Below are positions 6,819 through 13,615 of a stretch of DNA of 13,615 bases, piece after piece. The notes below the pieces were generated by a model, which had not been told where the DNA came from, did no database searches, and saw only the letters and a program-made list of their open reading frames with translations. Position numbers and translations under genes: made by a program. The first letter of the stretch is position 1. Each line of letters opens with the position of its first letter. The stretch is from Gemmatimonadota bacterium. Its GTDB lineage: Bacteria > Gemmatimonadota > Gemmatimonadetes > Gemmatimonadales > GWC2-71-9. The stretch is from assembly GCA_029862935.1 (NCBI GenBank), contig JAOTWK010000049.1, positions 1 through 13,615 on the forward strand, read 5' to 3'.

Positions 6819-7919
6819 ATGCTCCGGCTCGGCATCATCGGCCTTCCCAACGTCGGCAAGTCCACGCTCTTCAACGCGCTGACCAAGGCGGGCGCGGCCG
6901 CCTCCAATTACCCGTTCTGCACCGTCGAGCCCAACGTGGGGGTGGTGCCCGTGCCCGACGATCGGCTCGATCGGCTTGCCGCGGCCGCCAGTCAGACCAA
7001 CGTGATCCCCACCACCGTCGAGTTCGTCGACATCGCCGGCCTGGTAGAAGGTGCGAGCACCGGTGAAGGGTTGGGAAACCAGTTCCTCTCCCACATCCGC
7101 ACGGTGGATGCGATGGTGCACGTCGTGCGCTGCTTCGCCGACCCTGACGTCGTGCACGTCATGGGGGATTCGGATCCTGAGCGCGACCACGATGTGATCA
7201 CCAGCGAATTGGCACTCGCAGATCTCGCCACCGTCGAGCGCCGGAAGGAAAAGGCTGCCAAGCTCGCCCGATCCGGTGACAAGGACGCGCAAAGAGAAGA
7301 GGCACTCCTGACACGCGTGATGGCAGAACTCAACGCCGGCCGTGGCGCCCGCGACGCCGTCCAGTCCCCAGACGACCATCGCTACTTGCGACAGATCGGG
7401 TTGCTCACGCTCAAACCGATCCTGTATGCGGCCAACGTGGACGAGGCGGACCTTGGCAACGACGCCCTCCCCGCCCTCCTCGAACTCCGTGCCACCGCAC
7501 AGGTCCATCATGAGGACGCCGAGATCCTCGCCTTCTCAGCCAAGTTCGAAGCCGAGTTGGCAGAGCTGAATGGAGAAGCACGCGATGAGTTCCTCCACGC
7601 GGCCGGCGTCGCCGAGCCGGGTCTCGACCGGCTGATTCATGCGTGTTATCGGTTGCTCGGGCTCGAGACGTTCTTCACCGTTGGTGACCGTGAGGTCCGT
7701 GCCTGGACGATTCCGGTCGAGTCCACGGCGTTCGATGCGGCGGGCGAGATCCACTCCGACTTTCAGCGCGGATTCATTCGCGCCGAGACCATCCACGTGG
7801 AGGAGTTCATTCAGGCGGGATCCTACCGCGCGGCCCGCGAGCGGGGACTGCTCCGGTCCGAAGGACGGGACTACCCCGTGCAAGACGGCGACGTCCTGCT
7901 CTTTCGGTTCAACGTGTAA
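6819..7919 (+). CDS. ychF: Redox/ribosome-associated ATPase YchF (OLA1 family)
   Basis: YchF is an Obg-related P-loop nucleotidase that binds ribosomes, prefers ATP over GTP and is linked to stress responses. The 366 residues are typical. Visible are the P-loop GLPNVGKS (8-15), NYPFCTVEPNVGVVPVPD (switch I region, 30-47), DIAGLVEGAS and GLGNQFLSHIR (switch II, 71-94), a coiled-coil insertion (about 125-175, KEKAAKLARSGDKDAQ), and NVDE (206-209) in place of the NKxD guanine-specificity motif. That replacement is the family hallmark and explains ATP preference. The C-terminal TGS domain (about 282-365) ends DYPVQDGDVLLFRFNV, as in relatives. No Shine-Dalgarno is visible before the ATG, only the C-rich tract, so translation may be leaderless or SD-independent. 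The gene appears monocistronic. Confidence 0.96.
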   Translation: MLRLGIIGLPNVGKSTLFNALTKAGAAASNYPFCTVEPNVGVVPVPDDRLDRLAAAASQTNVIPTTVEFVDIAGLVEGASTGEGLGNQFLSHIRTVDAMVHVVRCFADPDVVHVMGDSDPERDHDVITSELALADLATVERRKEKAAKLARSGDKDAQREEALLTRVMAELNAGRGARDAVQSPDDHRYLRQIGLLTLKPILYAANVDEADLGNDALPALLELRATAQVHHEDAEILAFSAKFEAELAELNGEARDEFLHAAGVAEPGLDRLIHACYRLLGLETFFTVGDREVRAWTIPVESTAFDAAGEIHSDFQRGFIRAETIHVEEFIQAGSYRAARERGLLRSEGRDYPVQDGDVLLFRFNV

Positions 7920-8015
7920 CGCCCTTACGCCCCTATCCACAGCGATCGTCTCCCGCTATCTTACGCCGCTCAAATCACCTACTCCATCCAGCACCGGGTG
8001 GGGTCGTCGAGTCCA

Positions 8016-8022
8016 AAGGAGG
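8016..8022 (+). promoter_or_regulatory. Ribosome binding site that fixes the rpsF start
   Basis: AAGGAGG lies five bases before the GTG at 8028-8030. The next upstream start codon in the frame, at 7998, is in an untranslated-looking stretch with no ribosome site and would add ten residues absent from S6 proteins. The GTG is therefore the start. Confidence 0.85.
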
Positions 8023-8027
8023 GTGCC

Positions 8028-8411
8028 GTGACACGCGAGTACGAGCTGGTCTACATCTTTGACAGCACGCTCGAAGAAGCTCAGATCAACGAGCGGCTCG
8101 AGCGCTTCCACGAATTCCTCAAGAGCCCGGAAGCCCCGAACCCCGTATCGGCGGCGAACCATTGGGGCAAACGCACCCTCGCCTATCCCGTCGACGGACG
8201 CGAGGTGGGGTACTACGTCGTCGTGCAGTTCGAGACCCAGCCTGAGCGGCTGGTCGAGCTCGAGCGGGCACTGAAGTTGGACGACGCGGTGCTACGCTAC
8301 CTGGTGGTGCTCAACGAGGGACTTCCCGCAGCAGCCATCGCCGAGGATGCGCCGAGCACCGACGGGTCCGACAACGAGAGCACCGGCGCGGATGTCCAGG
8401 AGGAGAAATAA
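8028..8411 (+). CDS. rpsF: 30S ribosomal protein bS6
   Basis: bS6 binds 16S rRNA as a heterodimer with bS18 in the small-subunit platform. The 127-residue product begins [19 protein letters not shown], followed by [26 protein letters not shown] and a [11 protein letters not shown] strand, the standard S6 ferredoxin-like fold. It has a low-complexity acidic C-terminal tail from about residue 105 ([15 protein letters not shown]), longer than the core and common in this gene. The GTG start is set by the AAGGAGG at 8016-8022. The TAA stop overlaps the rpsR ATG by one base. In many bacteria ssb lies between rpsF and rpsR, and it is missing here. The 108-base gap before the gene probably holds the operon promoter. 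Confidence 0.96.
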   Translation: MTREYELVYIFDSTLEEAQINERLERFHEFLKSPEAPNPVSAANHWGKRTLAYPVDGREVGYYVVVQFETQPERLVELERALKLDDAVLRYLVVLNEGLPAAAIAEDAPSTDGSDNESTGADVQEEK

Positions 8412-8632
8412 TGCCACGCGGTCGTAAGAGCTGTCCGGTGTGCGAGATGAGCGTCCGTGTCATCGATTACAAGGATGAGCGCCTGTTGTCGCGGTTCCTG
8501 ACCGAGCGGGGCAAGATCATTCCCAGTCGGCTGTCAGGCATGTGTGCCCGACACCAGCGGCAGCTCTCGCGCGCGATCAAGCGCGCTCGCCAGATAGCAC
8601 TGCTCCCGTTCATCCGCGGCTACGCGCGGTAA
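8411..8632 (+). CDS. rpsR: 30S ribosomal protein bS18, zinc-ligand (C+) form
   Basis: The 73-residue basic protein has the S18 core: [29 protein letters not shown] followed by the [20 protein letters not shown] helix and strand. It carries Cys8 and Cys11 (SCPVC) and Cys45 with His48 (MCARH), four residues able to bind zinc. This marks it as the Cys-containing rather than the zinc-independent paralogue type; zinc binding itself is inferred. Translation is coupled to rpsF through the TAATG overlap, with an AGGAGGAG ribosome site at 8398-8405 inside the rpsF end. Stoichiometric production with its S6 partner fits this arrangement. Confidence 0.97.
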   Translation: MPRGRKSCPVCEMSVRVIDYKDERLLSRFLTERGKIIPSRLSGMCARHQRQLSRAIKRARQIALLPFIRGYAR

Positions 8633-8633
8633 C

Positions 8634-9596
8634 ATGGTGCCGGCGTCCGAGGGGACGCGGCAGGGTGGAGTGTGGCGGCTCACGGTCGCTGCGCTGCTGT
8701 TCGCCACCCTGGCACCTGTTGCCTCGGCAGCGGTTCCGCTGGCGGGATTGTTAGTAGTGTCCCGTCCCCGACGGACGGCGGAACTCGTGGTGGGGGCCGT
8801 GTCGGCCGGGTTCGGCATGTGGTGGCTCCTGCAACCCGGACAACTCCCCGAACAGCTGCTCCGCGCCGCGGTGCTGTTCACGACGATCATCTTTGTGATC
8901 GTGACCCTTCGTGCGCCACTCGCCCTGACCAGTCGCGCCCTGATCGCGGTCATCGGGGCCCTGGCCGGCGTGGCGGCGCTCCTCGCGGTACTCGGATCGT
9001 CGTGGGGAGAGCTCCGGTGGTGGGTCGAGCACCAGGCCGGGCTGGAAGCCCGCGTGATGATCGCGTGGCTCGGACTGCTGGGCGGAGCCGGTCCGAACGG
9101 CCCTTCTGGCATCGCCGATCAGATGGCCGACTGGTTCGCGGCGAGCGTCGCCATGACTGCAGACTACTTCCCGGCGGTGACGGCGCTGCAACTGCTGGTC
9201 GGACTGGCCCTCGCAGCCGCGGTGTACTACCGGGTCGCCCGCAATCCCGTTGGGCGACCTCCCGCCACATTTCGGCTGTTTCGCTTCACCGAACACCTGG
9301 GATGGGCTGCCGTGGTCCCGCTGGCATTGGTGCTGATCCCCAAGCTCGCGGCGCTGAAGCTCACCGCCATGAACGTGTTGATCGTCGCAGCGGCGCTCTA
9401 CGCGCTCCGAGGAGTCGCCGTGGCCACATTCGGACTCGCGACGGTCGGGGCGGGTGGGTTCCTCCTGTGGGCCTTGCTGACGGTGGTTTTTATTCTGATT
9501 TTGCCTGTCGTGGTTGGCGGTGCCATTGTATTAGGGGTGCTGGACGCAGGCGTGGACTTTAGACGGCGGTGGATGACACCGCGAGTGGGGCGGTAG
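8634..9596 (+). CDS. DUF2232 (YybS-like) polytopic membrane protein
   Basis: The 320-residue, very hydrophobic protein has about seven to eight candidate membrane helices. They include LTVAALLFATLAPVASAAVPLAGLLVV, LLRAAVLFTTIIFVIVTL, LIAVIGALAGVAALLAVL, the ALQLLVGLALAAAVYY helix, and C-terminal LLWALLTVVFILILPVVVGG. A short cytoplasmic tail, FRRRWMTPRVGR, follows. A middle soluble stretch has the ADWFAASVAMTADYFPAVTALQ region typical of DUF2232, which begins the second helix bundle. Its position between rpsR and rplI is the same as that of yybS-type genes in other phyla, which supports the family call. Function is unestablished. The ATG is one base after the rpsR stop and ribosome-site quality is poor; GTG at 8637 is an alternative. 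The rplI ATG follows its stop with no gap. Confidence 0.82.
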   Translation: MVPASEGTRQGGVWRLTVAALLFATLAPVASAAVPLAGLLVVSRPRRTAELVVGAVSAGFGMWWLLQPGQLPEQLLRAAVLFTTIIFVIVTLRAPLALTSRALIAVIGALAGVAALLAVLGSSWGELRWWVEHQAGLEARVMIAWLGLLGGAGPNGPSGIADQMADWFAASVAMTADYFPAVTALQLLVGLALAAAVYYRVARNPVGRPPATFRLFRFTEHLGWAAVVPLALVLIPKLAALKLTAMNVLIVAAALYALRGVAVATFGLATVGAGGFLLWALLTVVFILILPVVVGGAIVLGVLDAGVDFRRRWMTPRVGR

Positions 9597-10052
9597 ATGG
9601 AAGTCATTCTCAGGCAAAGCGTTCCGGCACTTGGCCGCGCCGGAGAAATCGTGAAGGTCAAAGCCGGGTATGCCCGTAATTTCCTCATCCCGCACGGCCT
9701 CGCGTACAAGATGACCGCAGGGAACAAGCGGCGGATCGAGTCGGAGAAGAAGAGTCAGCTCGCCCAGATGGCGGCGCACCAAGCCGACGCTGCAACGCTT
9801 GCCACAGCCCTGGAGTCGGTCGAACTGCACTTCAAAGCGAAGGCGGGTGAGGGCGACAAGCTCTTCGGGTCGATTACCTCGGCAGACATCGCAGGACAAC
9901 TCGGCGATCTCGGATATCCCGTGGACAAGCGCTCGATTGAGCTGGAGGAACCTCTCAAGATGATCGGCATCTACAAGGTTCCAATCCGGCTCCACCAGGA
10001 CGTCCGCACCGAAATCCGCGTGTGGGTCGTGAAGGAAGATGTGATCGGTTAG
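9597..10052 (+). CDS. rplI: 50S ribosomal protein bL9
   Basis: bL9 binds 23S rRNA near the L1 stalk and restrains frameshifting and ribosome collisions. The 151 residues are the normal length. The N-terminal domain reads MEVILRQSVPALGRAGEIVKVK, then GYARNFLIPHGLAYKMT, the conserved rRNA-binding loop. A long connecting helix (about 41-75) rich in E, K, Q and A follows. The C-terminal domain has GEGDKLFGSITSADIAGQL, a KRSIELEEPLKMIGIY strand pair and a VRTEIRVWVVKED terminus. The ATG directly abuts the preceding TAG, so translation is presumably coupled. The kinase/DegV gene starts two bases after its stop, so the whole stretch from rpsF is probably one transcript. Confidence 0.97.
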   Translation: MEVILRQSVPALGRAGEIVKVKAGYARNFLIPHGLAYKMTAGNKRRIESEKKSQLAQMAAHQADAATLATALESVELHFKAKAGEGDKLFGSITSADIAGQLGDLGYPVDKRSIELEEPLKMIGIYKVPIRLHQDVRTEIRVWVVKEDVIG

Positions 10053-10054
10053 CA

Positions 10055-11899
10055 ATGGGAATCGCCTACCTCGACGGCCCACGCCTCAGACGGTCGCTGC
10101 TTGCGGCGGCGGACTGGGTCGATGCGGGTCGCGAGGAGCTGAACCGGATCAATGTGTTTCCCGTCCCAGACGGTGATACCGGCACCAACTTCGCGATGAC
10201 CCTGCGTGCCGCTGCCGAAGGCGTCCGCTCCCTTCATGAGGCCGAGCTGCCTACGGTCGCCAAGGCGATGGCCGAATCGTGCGTCCTTGGGGCCCGCGGC
10301 AACTCCGGCATGCTGCTCTCCCATTTCTTGTTGGGGTTCCGGGAGGCGCTGGGCGACCTCCGCACCGCTAGGGCGGTCGACGTGGCCCGCGCCATTCGGA
10401 AGGGTGCGGACAACCTGTATCGATCGCTGGACGAACCCGTCGAAGGCACCATTCTCACGGTGTCACGCGAAGCCGCGGTGGCAGCGGAGGCCGCCGCGCA
10501 GCAGACCGGAAACCTGCGCGAGCTGATGCGGCGCATTCACGATCGCGCCGAAATCGCACTCAAGCGCACCCCCGAGCTCCTTGCGGCTCTGCGCGAGGCG
10601 GGGGTCGTGGATGCGGGCGGCAAGGCATTTGTACGGGTGATCGAAGGCATCGTGCGGTTGATGGAGGGCGATCCAATCATGCCCGCCACGGTCACGATGG
10701 AGTTCGCCGTCCCCGACGTGGCCTCAATGACCGTCGTCGATCCCGATCGGGACTTCGCGTTCTGCACGGAGGCGCTCGTGCGCGGGGAGCAGCTGCCGAC
10801 TAGCATCGATGCGCGGTCGCGACTGCGGGAATTCGGCGGCTCGATCGTGGTGCTCGCCACGGAAGACCTGTTGAAGCTGCACATTCACACCGACACGCCC
10901 GACGAGGTCTTTGCCCTCGCAGCAAGCTGGGGCACGCTCGAGACCACCAAGGCCGACGACATGCGAAAACAGCATCAAGACGGCCAGCATGGGGTGCGTC
11001 AGCGTGTCGCGATTGCCATGGATTCTTCGTGTGACCTGCCCGATCGCGTGTTGGACGCGCACGGCATGGTCGTGATCCCCCTGCAAGTCATCTCGGGCGA
11101 GCAGGCCTACCTGGACCGGGTGAATATCCGAGCGGCGGACGTGTACCAGCGAATGCGCGAGACCGGAGAGATCTTCACCACCTCGCAGCCCACGCCGGCG
11201 GCCATCATCCAGGGTCTGCAGGATGCCAAGGCCAACGCCGACCACGTCATAGGGCTCTTCGTGGGCGGTGCGCTGTCGGGCACGTTCAAGTCGGCGCAGG
11301 CCGTGGCCCGCGCTGACGCGTTCAAGGACGTCGTGACAATCGTCGACTCCCGTTCAGCGTCTTTGGGGCTCGGGATGCTGGCCCTTCGGGCGGTCGAACT
11401 CGCCGAAGCCGGATGGAAGCCCGATGCCATTGCGCAAGAGCTCACGGCGGTACGGGATCGGTCGGGAGGATTCTTTACGGTCGACACGTTCGAAAATCTG
11501 CTGCGCTCTGGGCGCGTGAGCCGCGGCCGGGCTTGGCTTGGTGGCCTGCTGGACATCAAACCGATTCTCGAAGTAGACCTCGAAGGTCGCGTGATCCCGC
11601 TCGATCGGGTCCGTGGCCGTGATGCGCTGGTGCCGCGTGTCCTGGAGCATCTGGAGCGCCGACTTGCCCCTCGCCCCTCGTCATTCCGTCTCGCCATTGC
11701 ACACGCTGGCGTGCCCGACTTCGCGAAATCACTCAAGCAAGACCTCGTGCAGCGGTTTCGACCACGTGACTGTTTCGTCAACGACGTCACGGCTGCGCTT
11801 GGGGTCCACACAGGCCCCGGGGCGTGGGGCGTGTTTTATCAAATCGAAGACCCGACGCCCGCGGACAACTGGCGCCAGACATCGACGAATCCCGGGTAG
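10055..11899 (+). CDS. Fused fatty acid kinase-type protein: DAK2 (FakA N) + FakA middle domain + DegV (FakB)
   Basis: In other bacteria FakA phosphorylates exogenous fatty acids presented by a separate FakB (DegV) protein. Here one 614-residue chain has both. Residues 8-200 form a DhaL/DAK2 kinase domain with NVFPVPDGDTGTN (33-45; metal-binding Asp39 and Asp41) and GARGNSGM. Residues 225-310 match the FakA linker domain, with Cys237 and LHIHT (His276, His278), residues corresponding to the zinc site described for FakA. Residues 318-600 are a complete DegV fold with TSQPTP, LSGTF, DSRSAS, ENLLRSGRVSR and HTGPGA (585-590), the acyl-phosphate-contacting motifs. The usual FakA C-terminal domain appears replaced by DegV. 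The ATG at 10055 is chosen because an upstream start at 10022 would overlap rplI and adds residues that look unlike the family. The acyl-phosphate product would feed phospholipid synthesis. Confidence 0.9.
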   Translation: MGIAYLDGPRLRRSLLAAADWVDAGREELNRINVFPVPDGDTGTNFAMTLRAAAEGVRSLHEAELPTVAKAMAESCVLGARGNSGMLLSHFLLGFREALGDLRTARAVDVARAIRKGADNLYRSLDEPVEGTILTVSREAAVAAEAAAQQTGNLRELMRRIHDRAEIALKRTPELLAALREAGVVDAGGKAFVRVIEGIVRLMEGDPIMPATVTMEFAVPDVASMTVVDPDRDFAFCTEALVRGEQLPTSIDARSRLREFGGSIVVLATEDLLKLHIHTDTPDEVFALAASWGTLETTKADDMRKQHQDGQHGVRQRVAIAMDSSCDLPDRVLDAHGMVVIPLQVISGEQAYLDRVNIRAADVYQRMRETGEIFTTSQPTPAAIIQGLQDAKANADHVIGLFVGGALSGTFKSAQAVARADAFKDVVTIVDSRSASLGLGMLALRAVELAEAGWKPDAIAQELTAVRDRSGGFFTVDTFENLLRSGRVSRGRAWLGGLLDIKPILEVDLEGRVIPLDRVRGRDALVPRVLEHLERRLAPRPSSFRLAIAHAGVPDFAKSLKQDLVQRFRPRDCFVNDVTAALGVHTGPGAWGVFYQIEDPTPADNWRQTSTNPG

Positions 11900-11940
11900 G
11901 CGGGATACGCGTTGCGACGCACCGTGACCTGCGTCTCACG

Positions 11941-12261
11941 GTGCACGCGCTCGACGAGCACAAAGCCGTCGACGTGTTGGTGCTCGACCTGCGGACCCTG
12001 AGCGACGCTGCGGACTTCTTCATCATCGCGTCCGGCACCTCGGATACCCACGTGCGCGCTTTGGCCGAGCAGGTGCTCCAAGCAGTGAAAGCCGAGGGAA
12101 CACGGCCGCACCACGTTGAAGGGATCACCGCTGGCCGTTGGGCACTGCTCGATTTCGTCGATATCGTCGTGCATGTGTTCCATCCCACGCTACGGGAGTA
12201 TTATCAGTTAGAGCGGCTGTGGGCCGACGCCCCCGCGCTCTCGTCCGAACTCGTCGAGTAG
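11941..12261 (+). CDS. rsfS: Ribosomal silencing factor RsfS (start uncertain)
   Basis: RsfS binds protein uL14 on the 50S subunit and blocks subunit joining during starvation. Recognisable are KAVDVLVLDLRTLSDAADFF, IIASGTSDTHVRALAEQV, the HHVEGITAGRWALLDFVDIVVHVF core and the REYYQLERLW end, in family order. From the GTG at 11941 it is 106 residues, near the E. coli length, but the family's first helix should extend about eight codons further upstream (THRDLRLT region). No ATG, GTG or TTG exists in frame between the preceding gene's stop (11897-11899) and 11941; a GTG at 11824 would overlap that gene by 76 bases. A non-standard start at ATA 11905 or CTG 11929 is therefore possible, as for pth. 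Identity is secure; the exact N-terminus is not. Confidence 0.9.
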   Translation: MHALDEHKAVDVLVLDLRTLSDAADFFIIASGTSDTHVRALAEQVLQAVKAEGTRPHHVEGITAGRWALLDFVDIVVHVFHPTLREYYQLERLWADAPALSSELVE

Positions 12262-12266
12262 TCCCG

Positions 12267-13615
12267 ATGCGCCGATTGACCCTCACCGCGTTCTTGCTAA
12301 GCGGTCTGCTCCCCATTTCCCAAGCCGAGGCGCAGTACTTCGGTCGGAATCAGGTGCAGTATCGCCATCTGCATTTTCGCGTGATCGAGACCGAGCACTT
12401 CGACGTCTACTACTACGAGCGCGAGCGCGAAGCGGCTCTCGATGCGGCACGGATGGCAGAACGGGCCTATGCGAGGCTCTCGCGGATCCTGAGTCACAAA
12501 TACCGCGAACGACAGCCCATCATCCTCTTCGCGTCTCACGCGGAGTTCCAACAGAACAACATCGGTCAGGTCGATGAGGCCACCGGTGGATTCACCGAGT
12601 GGTACCGTCACCGGATCCTCCTGCCGTTCACGGGGTCGTACGCCGATTTCGAGCACGTGCTCGAGCACGAGTTGGTCCACCAGTTCCAGATGGACATCTT
12701 CGCCCGGGGACGGGTCGGTGCGGGGATTCAGCGCCTCATGGCAGTCGATCCTCCGCTGTGGTTCATGGAAGGGATGGCCGAATACCTGTCCAGCGGCCCC
12801 ATCACACCGCAGACGGCGGTCTGGCTGCGCGATGCAGCGCTCGATCGCGGCTTGCCAAGCCTCGTCCAACTGACGTGGGACCCGAGCTATACGCCATATC
12901 GATTTGGCCACGCGCTCTGGTCATACGTTGGAGAGCGGTGGGGAGACGAAACGATCGGAGAGCTGCTTCAGGCCGCCGGCGTTTCAGGCATCGACGGGGC
13001 ATTCCGACGCGTCCTTGGCCTCGACCTCAAGGACATTCTGGCCGACTGGCACGATGCCATTCAACGCACGTACCTGCCGCAGCTCATTGACCACGAGCAG
13101 GCGCGACACTTCGCTCGCCCCGTGCTCACGCGGGAGCGCTCGAGCGGCCGGCTCCACATTGCGCCGTCACTCTCACCGGACGGCAGCCAAATCGCGTACC
13201 TGTCCGAGGGGAATTCGTTCTTCATCGATCTCTATCTGGCTGACGCTGCGAGTGGCCGAGTCAAACGACGCTTGATCAAGAGCGCCTTCAGCGCCGATTT
13301 CGAGAGCTTGCGATTCCTGAACTCCGTAGGGTCCTGGTCACCCGACGGCCGCTACTTCGCGTTCGTCGCGCATCGGAGTGGCCGGGACGACCTCGTCATC
13401 TTCGACGTGCAAGCCAATCGAGTGGCAAACCGAATCCGGGTCCCGCTCGACGGGCTGACCACGCCGTCCTGGTCTCCCGAGGGGACGCGCCTCGCATTCA
13501 CCGGGTACGACGCTGGATTCTCCGACCTGTTTGTGATCGGCGTGGACGGCAAGGGCCTCGAGCGCCTCACCCACGACCGATTTGCGGACCTCCATCCCGC
13601 GTGGGCGCCGGACGG
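12267..13615 (+). CDS. Secreted HExxH metallopeptidase (peptidase MA-like) with TolB-type PD40 propeller, 3' end cut off
   Basis: The frame runs open from ATG 12267 to the window edge (449 residues seen). A signal peptide is clear: MRRLT, then a hydrophobic FLLSGLLPI core and an Ala-x-Ala-type site around AEAQ at residue 22. The peptidase region has HELVH (134-138; zinc ligands His134 and His138, catalytic Glu135) and WFMEGMAEY, where Glu168 or Glu172 would be the third ligand, the pattern of MA-clan gluzincins in the peptidase-MA group. From about residue 295 come repeats ending in SPDG: PSLSPDGSQIAYLS, GSWSPDGRYFAFVA, PSWSPEGTRLAFTG and PAWAPDG. These are WD40-like (PD40) blades as in TolB and tricorn-type proteins. 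It is probably periplasmic or outer-surface. The start is five bases after the rsfS stop. Substrate unknown. Confidence 0.88.
   Translation, partial: MRRLTLTAFLLSGLLPISQAEAQYFGRNQVQYRHLHFRVIETEHFDVYYYEREREAALDAARMAERAYARLSRILSHKYRERQPIILFASHAEFQQNNIGQVDEATGGFTEWYRHRILLPFTGSYADFEHVLEHELVHQFQMDIFARGRVGAGIQRLMAVDPPLWFMEGMAEYLSSGPITPQTAVWLRDAALDRGLPSLVQLTWDPSYTPYRFGHALWSYVGERWGDETIGELLQAAGVSGIDGAFRRVLGLDLKDILADWHDAIQRTYLPQLIDHEQARHFARPVLTRERSSGRLHIAPSLSPDGSQIAYLSEGNSFFIDLYLADAASGRVKRRLIKSAFSADFESLRFLNSVGSWSPDGRYFAFVAHRSGRDDLVIFDVQANRVANRIRVPLDGLTTPSWSPEGTRLAFTGYDAGFSDLFVIGVDGKGLERLTHDRFADLHPAWAPD

Noticed and set aside
6306..7511. A 401-codon minus-strand open frame across the hppA end and ychF
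   Set aside because: It is antisense to two unmistakable genes, has low-complexity His/Gly/Asp-rich translation with no motif, and arises from high GC content.
7934..7962. Possible rpsF promoter with TATCTT as -10
   Set aside because: TATCTT is a fair -10 and the location is right, but no acceptable -35 is present at 16-18 bases.
10022..10054. Earlier start for the DAK2-DegV gene
   Set aside because: It would overlap the end of rplI and adds eleven residues unlike the family; the ATG at 10055 fits the known N-terminus.
11664..11682. CCCCTCGCCCCTCG run resembling the intergenic C-rich tracts
   Set aside because: It lies in the DegV coding region in a variable linker (RRLAPRPSS), with too few C-runs for a quadruplex; probably coincidental.
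12297..12911. A 204-codon minus-strand open frame
   Set aside because: It is antisense to the peptidase gene, whose frame has a signal peptide, HELVH and SPDG repeats.

Overview
This window is about 13.6 kb of GC-rich, densely coding bacterial chromosome. It holds 15 protein genes, 14 of them on the + strand. The layout is housekeeping: prs-rplY-pth-hppA, ychF, rpsF-rpsR-(DUF2232)-rplI, a DAK2-DegV fusion, rsfS, and a secreted metallopeptidase/beta-propeller protein. Gene content, amino acid style and gene order fit Gemmatimonadota best. That assignment is my inference from general familiarity, not from a search. I see no phage, insertion sequence, CRISPR array, rRNA or tRNA.

Region by region. 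(1) 3-1013 is the 3' part of a DUF4153-type membrane protein. It converges on the only minus-strand gene (1037-1303), which encodes an 88-aa translation-factor-like beta-barrel protein. (2) 1554-2233 holds two small accessory genes joined by a GTGA overlap. One is a possible ADP-ribosyltransferase-fold protein and the other is a small GNAT acetyltransferase. (3) 2234-2439 is non-coding and contains a long imperfect inverted repeat followed by a C-rich repeat tract. (4) 2440-6732 is prs (PRPP synthase), rplY (L25/Ctc), pth (peptidyl-tRNA hydrolase, apparently starting at CTG) and hppA (membrane pyrophosphatase of the K+-dependent class). PRPP synthesis, ribosome assembly, rescue of peptidyl-tRNA and recovery of pyrophosphate energy are thus encoded side by side. 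(5) 6733-6818 is a second non-coding gap with an inverted repeat and a C-rich tract nearly identical to the one before prs. It precedes ychF. (6) 8028-10052 is a ribosomal protein operon with a DUF2232 membrane protein between S18 and L9. (7) 10055-11899 encodes one polypeptide carrying FakA-type kinase domains and a FakB-type DegV domain. It is followed by rsfS and by an exported HExxH peptidase with TolB-like repeats that runs off the window.

The window is mostly ordinary core genome, and I do not see a convincing new multi-gene defence or biosynthetic system. The points most worth checking are the paired template-strand G-quadruplex motifs upstream of prs and ychF, the CTG start of pth, the kinase/DegV fusion, and the ART-like/GNAT gene pair. 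No gap between genes exceeds 300 bases. The longest is 1304-1553, a divergent gap of 250 bases where I found no convincing promoter.
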